Shown here piece after piece: positions 33,910 to 43,405 of a stretch of 46,247 nt of DNA. Position numbers and translations under genes: made by a program. The stretch lies in NCBI GenBank assembly GCA_944320985.1, contig CALUJN010000068.1, positions 1-46,247 of the forward strand, written 5' to 3'. The notes beneath the pieces were generated by a model. The model was not told where the DNA came from, did no database searches, and saw only the letters and a list, made by a program, of their open reading frames with translations. Numbering within the stretch: the first letter of the stretch is position 1; each line of letters starts with the position of its first letter. This DNA is from an uncultured Alistipes sp. GTDB lineage: Bacteria > Bacteroidota > Bacteroidia > Bacteroidales > Rikenellaceae.

Positions 33910-33956
33910 GGTTTGAAATGGTTGTTAATGATTGTGTTTAGTGTGTTTGGGATGGT

Positions 33957-36776
33957 TTATTCCTGGGAGTAGATCGAGGTGAAGCAATTTCCTTGCGAGA
34001 GGATCTGACGCGTCAGTTTGTTGATATCCTTCGCCGAGACATTCAGGAGATACTCTTCGTTGTCGGCCTCGAAATCGATCTTGTCGAAATAGCGGGTCTG
34101 CATTTTTCCGAGCCAATAGGTGAACGTCTGTTGCTGGAGGGGTTTCCGTTCGAGGTTCAGACGTTGGAAGTAGAGTCTGGCATCGGCCACCTCCTGTTCC
34201 GAGGGGAGTTTTGCCGCCAGGTCTGCGATACCCTTCTGGACCTCTTCGAGCAGCATGGCGCTCAATTTGGGATCGGTTTCGAAATCGATGTAGATCCGGC
34301 AGTATCCTTCGGGGCGGACATCGACTTCCTGCTGTACGCCGATTGTGTAGGTACCGCCTTTCTCCTCGCGGATCGAGATGCGGTAACGGTTTGCCAGGAT
34401 CTGGCAGATGTAGCGCAGGGTGGCATAGTTGTCCGGCGAGCATTTGAATTTTCCGTGATAGATTCGTTGGATCTGAGCTTTGGGCGTAGTGCGGCTCTCT
34501 TGCACGAATTCGAACTCTTTCGTTCCGGGAATGATCTGCATCTGCATGTCGGCGTATTTCTGATGCGGAGCGGGTTCGAGCGATCCGATGTATTTTTCGA
34601 TGAGCGGACGCGCCTCCTCGGCCTCCATGTCACCCGCGAAGAAGAAGGTGTAGTCGGCCACATTTCCGAATACCTTTTCATAGAGCTTGCGGAGTTTTTC
34701 GGCATTGATTCTGTCGAACGACTGCAGCGTGACGGGGGTCAGCCAGACGTGGTTGTCGTACATGATCTTGTTGACGCTGTCGCGGAAGATCCGCAAGCCG
34801 CCCTTTTCCTTTTCGAGGGTATTTTTGTAACGTTCGGCATAGCGGGAGAAGGATTCTTCCGAGAAGTCCGGTTCGGTCAGATAGAGGTTCACGAGCTGGA
34901 GCATGGTCTCCAGATCCTTGACGCTGGACGAAGCGTCGATCGAGGCCGTATGGAGTCTGAGGAAGACGCTGGCCGAGACTTCGCGGTCGAACAGCAGTTC
35001 ATTCAGCTCTTCGTAGGGGAATCCCTTCACGCCGGCACTCCGGAGATAGGACTGCAGGATTCGCAGGGCCTCGACGTCGTCGTCGCAGGCGAAACCGCCC
35101 TCCTTGACGGCCGTCATGCCGATTTTACGGGCACCTTTGACTCCGTGAACCGTACGCCATTGTACCTTGGCTCCGTTTGACAGGGTCCATTCGGTGGCAT
35201 CGTAGGGTGCCGAGGCGGTCTTTACGACCTTCCCGGGTGTAACCTGCTTTGTAAAGAGCGGTTTGTCGATTGTTTTCTGACGGATGGGCGCCGGGATGTC
35301 GGCGTTTCCGATCGAGTCGATCAGCCGCATGACGACCTCCTTTGAGGGGGCCTTGTCGGCGTATGAGTCAGGGAGCGAGAAGATGACCATCATGTCGTCC
35401 GGTCGGGTCATCTCCTGGCGCATGTCGTTCACATCCTTCAGGGTGATGGCCTCCAGAGCCTCCTTGGTGGCTTTCTCCCGGTCCTCCCAGGTCATATAGG
35501 GCTCGTTGTCGGTAAAATGTGCCACGTAAAGTCCTGCCAGATTGGTGTTTGTCATCCGGCGGGCTCTCTCCAGGTTCTTCTGTTCATCGCGGGCCACTTT
35601 CGCCTTGGCGCGGTTGAACTCTTCGGGCGAGAAGTTGTAGCGTCGGATCTGTTCGACATCGATCAGCATGCCGGTCAGCGCCTTTTGCAGTTCCAGGCCT
35701 TTGGGCAGTGCGGTCAATTGGAGCGTTTGTTTGCAGGTTGAGAGTTTCCCGCAAATCGCCACCAGCCGGTTGTAGGGGGCATCGGGCTGTTTTTCGACCT
35801 GCCGGATGTGTGCGCAGACCAGTTCCAGGAAGATTTTGCGGGCGATGTCGTTGACCAGCGACGACTCCATCAATCGATCTTCGGGCGAGGGGTATGGCTG
35901 CCGGAATATCATTTTGATACCGACACCCTTGTTTTCGGGATCGGTGATCAGTCCGTAGACCGGAGCCCCCGTGTCGGGAATCGTATAGGTCTCTTTGGGT
36001 GCGGGGTTCACTGCCGGGGGGATTGTCGACATGACTTTCCGGATTTTCTGTTCCATTTTGTCGACATCGATATCTCCGACCACAATGACGGCCTGCATAT
36101 CCGGGCGATACCACTTGTGGTAGAAATCGACCAGCGTCTGCCGCTCGAAGTTATTTATGACGTCCCAGTTTCCCAATACCGTTCGTTTGGCGTGTTTTGA
36201 TCCGGCGTATTCGTATTCCGCCGTTCTGCGGGCCAGTCGGGAGCGGGAGTTGTCACCGCGGCGCCACTCTTCCCGGATGACGCCCCGTTCGGCTTCGATT
36301 TCCTCGGGTTCGCAAGCGATGCTGCCGGACCAGTCGTGCAGAATCAGCAATGCGGTATCCACGATTCCTTCACGGACGACCGGGACATTCGACAGGTTGT
36401 ATACCGTTCTTTCTCTCGAGGTATAGGCATTTACGTTGGGGCCCAGCTGGAGTCCGATACTCGACAGATAGTCGAGCATAGCCGTTTTCGGGAAGTTTTT
36501 CGTGCCGTTGAAAGCGAGGTGTTCGAGGAAGTGGGCCAGTCCGTCCTGATCATCCTCTTCCTGCAGGGCACCGACGTTGTGTGCGATAAAGAAATCGGCT
36601 CTCTGAGCGGGATTTTCGGCATGTTTGATGTAGTAGGTCATGCCGTTGTCCAATCGCCCGACACGCACATCGGGATCGAGGGGCAGTCGGATGTCCGACG
36701 GCTCCTGTGCGACTCCCGGATAGACACTCACAGCCCACAGGGCGAATGCCAGGAGAAACAAACGATTTTTTTTCAT
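33957..36776 (-). CDS. M16 family zinc peptidase, periplasmic (PqqL-like layout)
   Basis: A 939-residue protein with a signal peptide (LLAFALWAVSVYPGVAQ). It has four M16 modules in one chain. The active N-terminal module has the inverted zinc motif HFLEH (residues 82-86) and the distal Glu in EPEEIEAERGVIREEW. The later modules are inactive-type, ending near residue 930 (TRQILSQGNCFTSIY). The layout resembles periplasmic PqqL and FusC, the latter a protease that works with a TonB receptor to process an imported iron protein. Here it sits three genes after a TonB receptor with about 21-base spacing, so a similar division of labour is plausible. It contrasts with two-chain M16 pairs. Confidence 0.93.
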   Translation of the reverse strand: MKKNRLFLLAFALWAVSVYPGVAQEPSDIRLPLDPDVRVGRLDNGMTYYIKHAENPAQRADFFIAHNVGALQEEDDQDGLAHFLEHLAFNGTKNFPKTAMLDYLSSIGLQLGPNVNAYTSRERTVYNLSNVPVVREGIVDTALLILHDWSGSIACEPEEIEAERGVIREEWRRGDNSRSRLARRTAEYEYAGSKHAKRTVLGNWDVINNFERQTLVDFYHKWYRPDMQAVIVVGDIDVDKMEQKIRKVMSTIPPAVNPAPKETYTIPDTGAPVYGLITDPENKGVGIKMIFRQPYPSPEDRLMESSLVNDIARKIFLELVCAHIRQVEKQPDAPYNRLVAICGKLSTCKQTLQLTALPKGLELQKALTGMLIDVEQIRRYNFSPEEFNRAKAKVARDEQKNLERARRMTNTNLAGLYVAHFTDNEPYMTWEDREKATKEALEAITLKDVNDMRQEMTRPDDMMVIFSLPDSYADKAPSKEVVMRLIDSIGNADIPAPIRQKTIDKPLFTKQVTPGKVVKTASAPYDATEWTLSNGAKVQWRTVHGVKGARKIGMTAVKEGGFACDDDVEALRILQSYLRSAGVKGFPYEELNELLFDREVSASVFLRLHTASIDASSSVKDLETMLQLVNLYLTEPDFSEESFSRYAERYKNTLEKEKGGLRIFRDSVNKIMYDNHVWLTPVTLQSFDRINAEKLRKLYEKVFGNVADYTFFFAGDMEAEEARPLIEKYIGSLEPAPHQKYADMQMQIIPGTKEFEFVQESRTTPKAQIQRIYHGKFKCSPDNYATLRYICQILANRYRISIREEKGGTYTIGVQQEVDVRPEGYCRIYIDFETDPKLSAMLLEEVQKGIADLAAKLPSEQEVADARLYFQRLNLERKPLQQQTFTYWLGKMQTRYFDKIDFEADNEEYLLNVSAKDINKLTRQILSQGNCFTSIYSQE

Positions 36777-36797
36777 AAAGAGAAACTTGAATTTGGG

Positions 36798-38408
36798 TTA
36801 AAAGGTACAGCCGAGAGCAATTTGGAAAACATTGAATCCTTTTCCGTCGAGATATACGATGTCACGCGCGGAAGTGAAGTTGTAACGCAGATCGATGAAG
36901 GCGTTGATTCCCTTGTTGAACATCCGGGTGTAACGTGCCGAGACGGCGCCGTTGAACCGTTCTGCGGTAAGGTATTCGAATTCTTGATGCATATACCATT
37001 CCGATTCGCGCGGCACGGCGGTCGACGCCGACGGGGTTGTATAGGTTCCGTCCTTCTTTTCGAAGCCTCCGCCCTTGGCATACCCGCCTTTCAGGGAGAC
37101 TCCGATCTGGTTCAGACCGATAAAGAAGTTGCGTTGCAACCCGGCATTGAACGCCGTCTGGGTAATTTTCTGATCCCGGTAGAAGGGATAGATCGAAGCG
37201 GTAAGGTTCTGCTGCCAATAGCGTCCGTCGATGGAGACGATCCATCGCGGCGTCAGGCCTTCGAGTCCCCATGCGGACTGGTATTCACCGTCGACGGAGA
37301 GCGTCTGGCGGTTGTTGTTCTGGTTGCGGCCGAAGAAGGTGATGTAGTAGGTTCCGCTTTCGTCACGACCGGATTCGTAAGCCAGTTCGTAGTTGTCGAG
37401 GTCCTGGTAGGCGATATTGGCCGAGAGTTTGTGTACGGAACGGTCTCCCTTGACGGCGGCATAGAACTTGTGTTCGAAGATATCGGACTCATGCTCGGTC
37501 AGCTGGGGATAGTAGACGGCATGCTTGAATCCGTAGTAGCCATCCCGGCTCTTGTAGGTAAATTCGTAAAAGAGATCCACCTTTTGGGTATTGAACGCCA
37601 GCTGTGCCGCTACACCCTGATACACGTTGAAGAGGGGCACGGCGGAGCTTCCGGCCGTATATCCGCTTCCGCCGAAGAGTTCCCAGTTCCCGTAGAAGGC
37701 CCCCGGTGCGATGTGGAGATAATACTGCTTGTCGGTGGTTCCGTAGGTGTCGTACTTTACCTCTTCGATATTTCGGGCATAGATGTAGTTGGCACCGATG
37801 GTAAACCGGTCCGCAAGGGTGTAGGTCAGACCCGCCGTCAGATTCATGTCTAACTGCGTATTGGTATGCCGCAGGTCCTTGCGCTTGGCGTAGTTGGTAG
37901 CCGTGTAGTCGAAGCGTGCGCCGATACGCAATCCTTTTACCAGGTCATAGCCCACACCGGCGGCAATCATGTATTTCTCGCGGTTTTTCTTTCCGGCATC
38001 GGTGTCGTAGTACTCCAGGATGTTGAACGGGGCATCGTAGGGGTCGATCCATACCGAGCCGGTCATCTCCTTTCCCATGAAGTTTTCGTAGGCGACCTTT
38101 CCGTAGAATGATGTCCGCTTGAGCGTATAGTAGCTTTCGGCGTTGAGTCCGAATGTGTAGCTGTCGTTCGACTCGTAGTAGTTCTTGAAGTCACCGTTGC
38201 TCTTGGAGAAGAAGGCTTCGACCTGCGAGGTGGAGGGGACCTTCAGCCAGCGGAGTCCGGCTCCGTTGTAGCTTGTCAGCCAGGGATTGGTCTGCTCGAT
38301 GAAGTCGAAATCGTACAGATTCTTGGCGACGGGTTCTTCGGCCTGAATCGTCGGAATACCGCATGTGGCGGCGACCGCGCATATGATAAGTTTTGAAGTG
38401 AGTTTCAT
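36798..38408 (-). CDS. DUF6850 family outer-membrane beta-barrel protein
   Basis: A 536-residue protein with a signal peptide (KLIICAVAATCGIPTIQA). The mature part is a succession of amphipathic strands with alternating aromatic residues (FGLNAESYYTLKRTSFYGKV, FTIGANYIYARNIEEVKY) and ends in Phe (VFQIALGCTF), the signal for outer-membrane barrel assembly. No TonB box or plug is seen. It matches proteins annotated DUF6850 that accompany a DUF4876 lipoprotein and TonB receptor. It may be a second pore or surface barrel of the same system. Gaps of 20-21 bases on both sides support one operon. Confidence 0.8.
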   Translation of the reverse strand: MKLTSKLIICAVAATCGIPTIQAEEPVAKNLYDFDFIEQTNPWLTSYNGAGLRWLKVPSTSQVEAFFSKSNGDFKNYYESNDSYTFGLNAESYYTLKRTSFYGKVAYENFMGKEMTGSVWIDPYDAPFNILEYYDTDAGKKNREKYMIAAGVGYDLVKGLRIGARFDYTATNYAKRKDLRHTNTQLDMNLTAGLTYTLADRFTIGANYIYARNIEEVKYDTYGTTDKQYYLHIAPGAFYGNWELFGGSGYTAGSSAVPLFNVYQGVAAQLAFNTQKVDLFYEFTYKSRDGYYGFKHAVYYPQLTEHESDIFEHKFYAAVKGDRSVHKLSANIAYQDLDNYELAYESGRDESGTYYITFFGRNQNNNRQTLSVDGEYQSAWGLEGLTPRWIVSIDGRYWQQNLTASIYPFYRDQKITQTAFNAGLQRNFFIGLNQIGVSLKGGYAKGGGFEKKDGTYTTPSASTAVPRESEWYMHQEFEYLTAERFNGAVSARYTRMFNKGINAFIDLRYNFTSARDIVYLDGKGFNVFQIALGCTF

Positions 38409-38428
38409 CGTTGTCCAGTTTTTACGGA

Positions 38429-39778
38429 TTAGTCTCTCAGCGAAGCTTGACGACGCATGTGGAAGTCGTTTGTCGAGTTGTTCGTATCTTGATAGATGAT
38501 GCGGGCGCCGTTTCGGATCGAGGCTTCGGCATCGATGCCGCTCGGGTCGGTGGATCCGTCCGCGAGGTCAGCCGTTCCATAGGCGTAATTGTAGACGAGC
38601 TTCTCCTTGTTTCCTTCGATGGCCTCGGTCGCCTCGACATCGACATTGCGGTAGCAGGTGTAGCCGAGCGTGTTTGTAAAGAGAACCGATCCGGCATCCA
38701 CGGTGGCCAGCAGACGTTTGTTATTGGACTTTCCGGCTGCGAATACTTCTATTCCGTCCAAGATCCAGTCTACCGGGATTTTGAAACGTCCCTGGGAAGT
38801 AGAATTGTTGTAAAGGTTCTGATTGTCAGGATTGCTGGCGAACTCGGCCAGATCGACACCCAGCGGAGCGGCGAAGAGGAAAAAGGCCGGACTGGAGCCC
38901 GACAAGGGCCATGCATTCGATGTTCCCAGTTTGACGGATACTGTCAAGTAATGGGAGGTCGGGATATTGGCCGACGGAGCCGGGTGATAATTTTTATTGT
39001 TGAAATCCTCCGGGTCATAGGTAATATAGTAGGAGGGATCGGAGAGGTCTACCGAGTTTGTATAGGTCAAGGTATTGTCGTTGGCATTGTTCAGCGCGAT
39101 GACGATCTGTTCACCGGGCTTGACAACGACATCGGTCGGCCCGAAGGTCCAGAATGCGGCTGCAGCGGGAATCCAGGAGTCTTCGCCCAGGTCGTAGATC
39201 AATTTTCCGTCAACGATGTCGTGGTTGGACCCGTACGAATTATAGGGATTGATCATCGACAGCGACAGATTGTAGAGCGGTGCATCCAGATCCGAGTTGT
39301 TGTAGAGAATCACGTATTTGTCGAACTGGTACGCTTTGGTTCCGTCGTTATCGGGGCAACCTCCGAAATAGAACTCCTTGATGACCAGCTGGCTCAGAGC
39401 CGAAGCCTGGAGGTCGATCGGCAGCACGCTGCCGTCATCGGCCATGGAGATGTTGCGGTTGGTCATGGTGCCGTTGAATACCATGATGGTGGCATTGCTG
39501 GCTCGCTTGTCGGTTGCGGCGGCGGTATAGCGTCCCGGTACGAGTGTGAAGGTCGCCAGGCCGTTTTCATCGGTCTGGGCTTCATATACGGTACCTCTTG
39601 TGGATTCGGTCATCCGGACAGTGGTACCCTGCTGGGGCCCGTATTCGCTTGATTCGGGGTAGTTAAGCTGGATGGAGATCTGCATGTCCGAGTAGCTCTT
39701 CTCCTCTTCGTCGAGGTTGTTCAGACAGCCGCCGGAGAACAGCGCTGCAAAGAGCATCAAACTGAATATTTTTTTCAT
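38429..39778 (-). CDS. DUF4876 family lipoprotein
   Basis: A 449-residue lipoprotein with signal peptide and Cys18 (LFSGGCLNNLDEEEKS). The acidic stretch after the Cys suggests surface export. An N-terminal transthyretin-like domain (TVRMTESTRGTVYEAQTDEN, GLATFTLVPGRYTAAATDKR) leads to a larger domain containing VIKEFYFGGCPDNDGTKAY and YVILYNNSDLDAPLYNLSL, characteristic of DUF4876. Genes of this family regularly follow a TonB receptor, so it is a likely substrate-binding partner. It lies 19 bases after the receptor gene. Confidence 0.85.
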   Translation of the reverse strand: MKKIFSLMLFAALFSGGCLNNLDEEEKSYSDMQISIQLNYPESSEYGPQQGTTVRMTESTRGTVYEAQTDENGLATFTLVPGRYTAAATDKRASNATIMVFNGTMTNRNISMADDGSVLPIDLQASALSQLVIKEFYFGGCPDNDGTKAYQFDKYVILYNNSDLDAPLYNLSLSMINPYNSYGSNHDIVDGKLIYDLGEDSWIPAAAAFWTFGPTDVVVKPGEQIVIALNNANDNTLTYTNSVDLSDPSYYITYDPEDFNNKNYHPAPSANIPTSHYLTVSVKLGTSNAWPLSGSSPAFFLFAAPLGVDLAEFASNPDNQNLYNNSTSQGRFKIPVDWILDGIEVFAAGKSNNKRLLATVDAGSVLFTNTLGYTCYRNVDVEATEAIEGNKEKLVYNYAYGTADLADGSTDPSGIDAEASIRNGARIIYQDTNNSTNDFHMRRQASLRD

Positions 39779-39797
39779 GGCGTTTCGATTTTAACCG

Positions 39798-42767
39798 TTA
39801 GAATTTGAGCCGCAGGGAGACCCCGTAGTAGAAATTCTGGATGTAAGAACTTTTGTAGAGCGGCAGATAGGTGTCGTTCTGGCTGATGTGTACACGCCCC
39901 ATGTTGTTGAAGCAGTTGTTGGCGTAGAACGAGAGCGAAGCGATTTTGCCGATCTCCTTGGTGACGCTGATGTTCAGCGCACAGTATGCCGATGTTTTCG
40001 AGGGGCGGAAGTAATAGTTATTTCCGGAGACCGTAATCAGCTGGGTCAGATCGGAGTAGAGAGCCGGATCGTTCTGCTTGGCATCCTGATATGCCTCGAA
40101 GAAGGGGATCATCTCATCGGGGTTGTCGAACGACGAATAGTAGGCCGGGTAGGTTACGACGTAATGTCCACCTTCGGAGATATCCTGTCCGATGATCGGG
40201 TCATTCTGCGGATCCTTGCCGTCGATTGCATAACTAACCGTACCGCCGTCCCACTCCGAGAGTTTCTGACTGAACCTGTAGAGCGACGATTCGAGGCGAA
40301 CCGAGACGATGGTCCGGATCTTGGGAATATGGGTGGTCAGCGTCAGGTTGAGATTTACCTGTTTCGAGAGGGTTCCGTTTCCTGAAGCGGAGGGGCCGAC
40401 ATACCATCCGATATACTGGAGGGGCTGACCGTCTGCGCCGTTGGAATTGGCACGGTAGTAGGCCATCATGGATTGCTCGACATGCTTGTAGTAGTTGAAG
40501 GCTCCGTCGACGCGGATATCGGTGCGCAGGGGACGGATCTGCCCGAAGTCTACGACCCACTCCAGACCGGCCCGCGTATAGTCCGAACCGTTATCCGCCA
40601 TTTTGTTCCCGCGGAAAGTGTTCTTCGTGGTGTAGGAAATCTTCTCAGATATCAAGGGGTTGGTCTTGTCTGTTACCGTGACGACGCCGGTTTGACGGTC
40701 GATGCTGTAGATGCGGTTGTCGACGGGGATCGGACAGTCGTTCAGATCCTGGATCGTGGTCAGGTTATAGCTATAGGGTGTCCACATGTCCCGGACGATA
40801 TAGGGGTTGACCGTCTTGTTGTAGAAGGCCGAGAGGGATACCTGAACACCGTAGAGGTTGAAGTCCACGCCGACCTCGGTCTGATTGGTGTGCTGCCACT
40901 TCAGGTTGGGGTTGTATACGTCCAGCGTGGGTTGCATGTAGTAGGCCACGTAGGATGAACCGTCGGAGGTTGCCGGAGATGCGAAGACCTGCGTATCGTT
41001 ATAGACCGGCGACGGATAGAGTGTGAAGCTTGACGGGAGTTTGACCATCTTGCCCCATCCGGCGCGGAAGGAGAGCGATCTGAATGCGGCGCCCTTCTTG
41101 CGGAAACGTCCGTCAAAGACGGTGTATTTGACGTTGAAGCGCGGAGAGAGGCTCGAGACCGTACCGTAGATCGATTCGCTGATCACGGTGTTGTCGTTGC
41201 GCAGACCGGCAACCAGATCGAGGGTCGTGGATCCGATCGGAATCGTGAGGCTCTCCTCGATGTAGGCGGCAATGTTGTGCATGAAGGGATCTTCACTCCA
41301 GTCGTCGGGACGCCATGATTCGGCGGCATATTTCGGATTGTCGTAATAGATTCCGTGTCCGTAGTTTCCGCTGCCCGAGTAGTCGAGACCGATCTTGAGT
41401 TTGCTGTTGACATTCCCCCAGCGAGCGGCCCAGTTGGCTTTTATCTGTGCGCTGAAGTCGATCGGTTTGTCATCGGTGATCTGCAGCTCTTCCCAGTATC
41501 CGGCAGGGATCAGCGTGACGGCGGCATCTGGATCCGTCTCATAGTCCTGGGCCATGAAATATCCCTCCTCTTCACCGTGGCGGGCGGGAGTGGTGGTAGC
41601 CAGCGATTTGTTCGTATTCACGCGCTGTTCGCGGTTCGTGTAGCTCACCGATCCGGAGAATTCAAGACTTGTGATCCAGGACTTGTTGAGCAGCCAGTTG
41701 AGCTGCGTATTGGCGCGGATATTGTCGTCGCGCGTCTTGGTATAGTCGTTCTTGTTGGCGTCGGGGTCCTCTTCGGAGTTCAGTCCTCCGAGGTTTCCGG
41801 TGACGCCGATCGAGAAGCGCAGCGGCATCCGGTCCTCTCCCTGGTTGAATGTATTCGAATAGTTGAGCGTAGCCGTATTGCGGTCGTATGCGGTGTATGG
41901 CGAAGCCAATTCACTGATGGCCCGGGCGCGTTCGACGCTGAAGTTGAGCACACCGCGCTCCTTGCCCAGATCGAAACCCTTGCTCAGAGCGAACTGCTTG
42001 GTTCTGGGGTTGATCGTAGTCGACAGCATGTAGGGTGTACGGCCCTTCTTGGTGTTGATCTTCACCACGCCGGTTGCGATGTCGCCGTATTCGACCGATG
42101 GGACACCCGTGATGACCTCGATGGACTCGACGTTTGCCGATGCGATGTTACGGGTGTCGACACCGGTCATGGCAGCGAAGTTTGCGTTGCTCGTTATGCG
42201 CACTCCGTCGACCTCGATACCGGTCCCGAATCCGATCGAGGAACTCGACTCGCCGTATTCGCGGATTCCGATCTTGGCGCTGCTGGCGGATGTGAGCGAG
42301 GGATTGACGGTCGTTCCACCTGGGAGCAGGCTGGTGATGTCGGAGACGTTGATCATCTGCATGTGGTCCATGGTCGTACGGTCGATCGTGCGACTTGTGG
42401 TCATGCTGTTTTGGTTTTCGCGAGCCGTCACCACGACGTTGTCGATGGCGAGCGTACTCACGTCGAGATGGAATACCATGTTCATCACATCGCGCTGGAT
42501 AACGATATCGAACTCTTTGGTGACATAACCCAGACACGAAATAGTCAGTTTGGTAGCTCCTTTGGGCACGTTTTTGACGGTAAATTCACCTTTGTCATTG
42601 GCAACGGCCCACAATTCGCTGTTTGGCAGGTTGATGACAGCCATATCGATCGGTTTATTCGTCTCTTTGCTGAGCACGACACCCGAAATGGTAAATTTTT
42701 GTGCATAGGCTCCGCTTGGCAAAGCCAGTGATAGCACAGCAGCCAGAATGAGTAGGATTTTTTTCAC
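39798..42767 (-). CDS. TonB-dependent outer-membrane receptor
   Basis: A 989-residue receptor with a signal peptide (ILLILAAVLSLALPSGAYA). Then come a carboxypeptidase-regulatory-like domain (FTISGVVLSKETNKPIDMAV), a plug (IEVITGVPSVEYGDIATGVV) and a long barrel ending in Phe (FYYGVSLRLKF). There is no SusD gene; the partner is a DUF4876 lipoprotein, so this is not a classical Sus pair. Substrate cannot be read from sequence; the M16 protease and Fe-S protein downstream hint at a protein- or metal-containing cargo. It is the first gene of the leftward operon and the frame is intact. Confidence 0.93.
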   Translation of the reverse strand: MKKILLILAAVLSLALPSGAYAQKFTISGVVLSKETNKPIDMAVINLPNSELWAVANDKGEFTVKNVPKGATKLTISCLGYVTKEFDIVIQRDVMNMVFHLDVSTLAIDNVVVTARENQNSMTTSRTIDRTTMDHMQMINVSDITSLLPGGTTVNPSLTSASSAKIGIREYGESSSSIGFGTGIEVDGVRITSNANFAAMTGVDTRNIASANVESIEVITGVPSVEYGDIATGVVKINTKKGRTPYMLSTTINPRTKQFALSKGFDLGKERGVLNFSVERARAISELASPYTAYDRNTATLNYSNTFNQGEDRMPLRFSIGVTGNLGGLNSEEDPDANKNDYTKTRDDNIRANTQLNWLLNKSWITSLEFSGSVSYTNREQRVNTNKSLATTTPARHGEEEGYFMAQDYETDPDAAVTLIPAGYWEELQITDDKPIDFSAQIKANWAARWGNVNSKLKIGLDYSGSGNYGHGIYYDNPKYAAESWRPDDWSEDPFMHNIAAYIEESLTIPIGSTTLDLVAGLRNDNTVISESIYGTVSSLSPRFNVKYTVFDGRFRKKGAAFRSLSFRAGWGKMVKLPSSFTLYPSPVYNDTQVFASPATSDGSSYVAYYMQPTLDVYNPNLKWQHTNQTEVGVDFNLYGVQVSLSAFYNKTVNPYIVRDMWTPYSYNLTTIQDLNDCPIPVDNRIYSIDRQTGVVTVTDKTNPLISEKISYTTKNTFRGNKMADNGSDYTRAGLEWVVDFGQIRPLRTDIRVDGAFNYYKHVEQSMMAYYRANSNGADGQPLQYIGWYVGPSASGNGTLSKQVNLNLTLTTHIPKIRTIVSVRLESSLYRFSQKLSEWDGGTVSYAIDGKDPQNDPIIGQDISEGGHYVVTYPAYYSSFDNPDEMIPFFEAYQDAKQNDPALYSDLTQLITVSGNNYYFRPSKTSAYCALNISVTKEIGKIASLSFYANNCFNNMGRVHISQNDTYLPLYKSSYIQNFYYGVSLRLKF

Positions 42768-43111
42768 GGATGTAAGATTTTACATGAATGTTTATGTTAT
42801 GATAGAGACGGATTTGCTTGAATTGGGAGAGGGTAGCCTTTTGCCGCCAGCTCCCCGGCACTTAGGGGAATGGTTGGGGAAAGAAGGGGATTGTGACCGT
42901 CGTTTGCCGGGTCGCGTTGTGCAATTTATTCACGCGGGAGAGTTTCTCTTCCGTCTTTGAGGAACAGGCAGCTTCCGCGGCGTTTTCCGGAGATGCGTAA
43001 TGTATGAGGCCCCCGAACGGGAGCTTATGCTTTATCTCTGTTTTAGATGGGATTGTGACGTTTCGTTTAAGGCTCGATCCGGAGTTTGATAGAGTCTTGT
43101 CCATAACAAAA
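42768..43111. other. Intergenic region upstream of TonB operon
   Basis: About 340 bases with no supported gene. It should contain the leftward promoter of the TonB operon, but I find no clear TAnnTTTG box on the minus strand. The open frame covering it on the minus strand continues into a repeat that would encode poly-Cys and is not credible. Confidence 0.4.
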
Positions 43112-43152
43112 TGTTCGGACATCGCACGAAACGGGAGAGCGATGTCCGAACA
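43112..43152 (-). terminator. Perfect 14-bp hairpin, terminator-like in leftward direction
   Basis: TGTTCGGACATCGC (43112-43125) pairs perfectly with 43139-43152 around a 13-base loop. Read leftward it is followed by TTTTGTTAT. It ends 13 bases before the ATG of the polyQ frame, so in the rightward direction it could instead be a leader structure. Confidence 0.6.
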
Positions 43153-43165
43153 ATAGGACGAAGGT

Positions 43166-43405
43166 ATGGAGCAGCCGCAACAGCAACAGCAGCAGCAGCA
43201 ACAACAGTCGCAGCAACAGCAACAAGAATCAAGGAGCGAAGCTCCGGACCGGGTATTTACGGAAGAAGAATACCCCCCCCCTCCGGATTTCCGGATGCCA
43301 CTTTCGGTATTGACATACAGGCTGTTATCCGGCATTTGGATCCTGTCGGAGAGCGGAGCTGGGATGGTCAAAAAGACCGTCCTGCGTTGCCGATATGAGC
43401 TGTAA
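43166..43405 (+). CDS. Candidate polyglutamine small protein with C9 tract
   Basis: A 79-residue frame begins MEQP, followed by ten Gln, Ser and five Gln, then an acidic linker (ESRSEAPDRVFTEEEYP). The repeat mixes CAA and CAG codons, which keeps Gln in this frame only and argues for translation here. A C9 tract (43273-43281) then encodes Pro. With nine C the frame ends at 43405 with a hydrophobic tail. With ten it would switch to a tail containing SGFPDATFGIDIQAVIRHLD, ending at 43398. The tract may be a switch or an error. No homologue is recognised. A perfect hairpin precedes the start. Transcription and coding are both unproven. Confidence 0.35.
   Translation: MEQPQQQQQQQQQQSQQQQQESRSEAPDRVFTEEEYPPPPDFRMPLSVLTYRLLSGIWILSESGAGMVKKTVLRCRYEL
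43172..43225. repeat. CAG/CAA trinucleotide repeat
   Basis: Eighteen consecutive triplets are almost all CAG or CAA, with single CCG and TCG interruptions. On the minus strand they would read as unlikely poly-Cys, poly-Leu or Ala/Val runs. Confidence 0.9.

Noticed and set aside
39798-42767. Treating the second TonB receptor as a SusC with a SusD partner
   Set aside because: No SusD/RagB gene is adjacent; the partner lipoprotein is of the DUF4876 type.
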